Assembly (NCBI GenBank): GCA_002305535.1
Contig: DBRE01000119.1
Span: 39,426-46,326 of the forward strand
Direction of reading: 5' to 3'
DNA: 6,901 nucleotides
Source of the DNA: Syntrophomonas sp. UBA1376
GTDB taxonomy: Bacteria; Bacillota; Syntrophomonadia; Syntrophomonadales; Syntrophomonadaceae
The notes under the pieces were generated by a model. It ran no database searches. It was not told where the DNA came from and was given only the letters and a program-made list of their open reading frames with translations. A program made the position numbers and the translations under genes. Of the stretch, positions 6,467 to 6,901 are shown piece after piece. How positions within the stretch are numbered: the stretch's first letter is position 1; each line of letters begins with the position of its first letter.

Positions 6467-6728
6467 AATATCATATACAAATCAACCCAAGCAAGTACAA
6501 GACTTCCCCCTTTGTGGTACCATGTCTGTTTTTGTACAATTACGTCTATGCCATCTGATAAAGGTTCATAAAGCCCCCCGTCAAATTAGAATAAACTTCT
6601 GAAGTCTTTTCGCAGTTCCTCCAAGGTAAAGTTAGCTTTGTACCCTAGCTACAAATTTGCTCACTAGGCAGCAAGAACGTTAAATACTTTCTGATATTAA
6701 GGCATCACCAAAATAACATTCCTAACTC

Positions 6729-6901
6729 TTAGATTAGTTGGGCTACTATATCCAATTGGTTAGCTTGACCTGTAAGTTCCTGAATACTGGCAGTTATTTG
6801 TTGGGTTGCAGCAGCCTGATCTTCACTAGCCTTCAGGTTTTCCAAAGATACCTGTTGGGCAGATTGTACTAGTGATTGAATGTCGCCAATTAAACCAGCA
6901 A
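6729..6901 (-). CDS. Methyl-accepting chemotaxis protein, C-terminal end (5' part outside window)
   Basis: The last 56 codons of a leftward gene are present, ending in TAA at 6731-6729. The residues are heptad-like and Q/A/S-rich: SLVQSAQQVS, then ASEDQAAATQQITASIQEL and a short tail ending VAQLI. This is the C-terminal arm of the antiparallel four-helix signalling bundle of chemoreceptors, including the SEDQAAATQQI pattern that resembles the second methylation region. The conserved CheA/CheW-binding hairpin tip and the sensor domain lie beyond the window edge. No CheR-docking pentapeptide is seen at the terminus. The receptor would control flagellar motility or a related output through CheA. 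An alternative is another long coiled-coil sensor, but the chemotaxis assignment is more likely. Confidence 0.75.
   Translation of the reverse strand, partial: AGLIGDIQSLVQSAQQVSLENLKASEDQAAATQQITASIQELTGQANQLDIVAQLI

Larger units (their letters stand above)
6403..6728. other. Intergenic region upstream of the GNAT gene
   Basis: These 326 bases separate the chemotaxis-protein stop from the GNAT gene, both leftward. They hold the GNAT ribosome binding site and a weak promoter candidate. A perfect 6-bp inverted repeat is present (TTTGTA 6637-6642 and TACAAA 6650-6655, 7-nt spacer), as is a small palindrome ACTTCTGAAGT near 6595-6605. None has a following T-run in the leftward direction that would make it a terminator. 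An 18-20 residue minus-strand open stretch at 6586-6648 has no start signal. I see no further gene. Confidence 0.5.

Noticed and set aside
6586..6648. A minus-strand open stretch of 20 codons ending ...NFTLEELRKDFRSLF-stop.
   Set aside because: It resembles a natural C-terminus, but a stop lies directly upstream in the same frame and no start codon or ribosome binding site is present. Too short to separate from chance.
6637..6655. Inverted repeat TTTGTA-N7-TACAAA considered as a terminator for the chemotaxis gene.
   Set aside because: The stem is only 6 bp and AT-rich, and no T-run follows on the minus strand.

Overview
The window looks like chromosomal DNA of a low-to-mid GC, Gram-positive, probably anaerobic member of the Clostridia/Firmicutes (a Peptococcaceae- or Desulfotomaculum-like organism would fit). 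The reasons are strong AGGAGG-type ribosome binding sites, TATAAT-type promoters, TTG start use, a secreted protein with copper-amine-oxidase-like stalk repeats, a membrane-anchored multi-cluster ferredoxin, and a chemotaxis receptor end. This assignment is inference from gene types; there is no rRNA or other phylogenetic marker.

Layout, left to right. (1) 1-588, minus: 5' part of a secreted stalk-domain protein, probably leading into a GH18-like domain that runs off the window. (2) 936-2143, plus: an MFS efflux-type transporter split by a single-base frameshift near 1840. (3) 2162-3223, minus, convergent with the transporter: a stand-alone protein with a type I restriction HsdR N-terminal-like nuclease domain, with no HsdM, HsdS or helicase beside it. 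(4) 3224-3576: an intergenic stretch with an intrinsic terminator hairpin and possibly the decayed end of an insertion sequence. (5) 3577-4515, minus: a membrane-anchored ferredoxin-like protein with two classical 4Fe-4S motifs and two further cysteine clusters. (6) 4752-5513, plus, divergent from it: a class I SAM-dependent methyltransferase. It is followed after 39 nt by (7) a small gene (5553-5818) that is also broken by a one-base frameshift. (8) 5899-6402, minus: a GNAT acetyltransferase. (9) 6729-6901, minus: the C-terminal end of a methyl-accepting chemotaxis protein.

The genes do not form one pathway. Most are single-gene units with their own candidate promoters; only the methyltransferase and the small gene behind it look co-transcribed. 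I see no CRISPR array, tRNA, rRNA or intact mobile element. The points most worth a second look are the two same-direction frameshifts (real decay or assembly error), the cysteine-rich ferredoxin with its CNCCSCCC motif, and the orphan HsdR-N-like nuclease. I do not see convincing evidence for a new multi-gene system.
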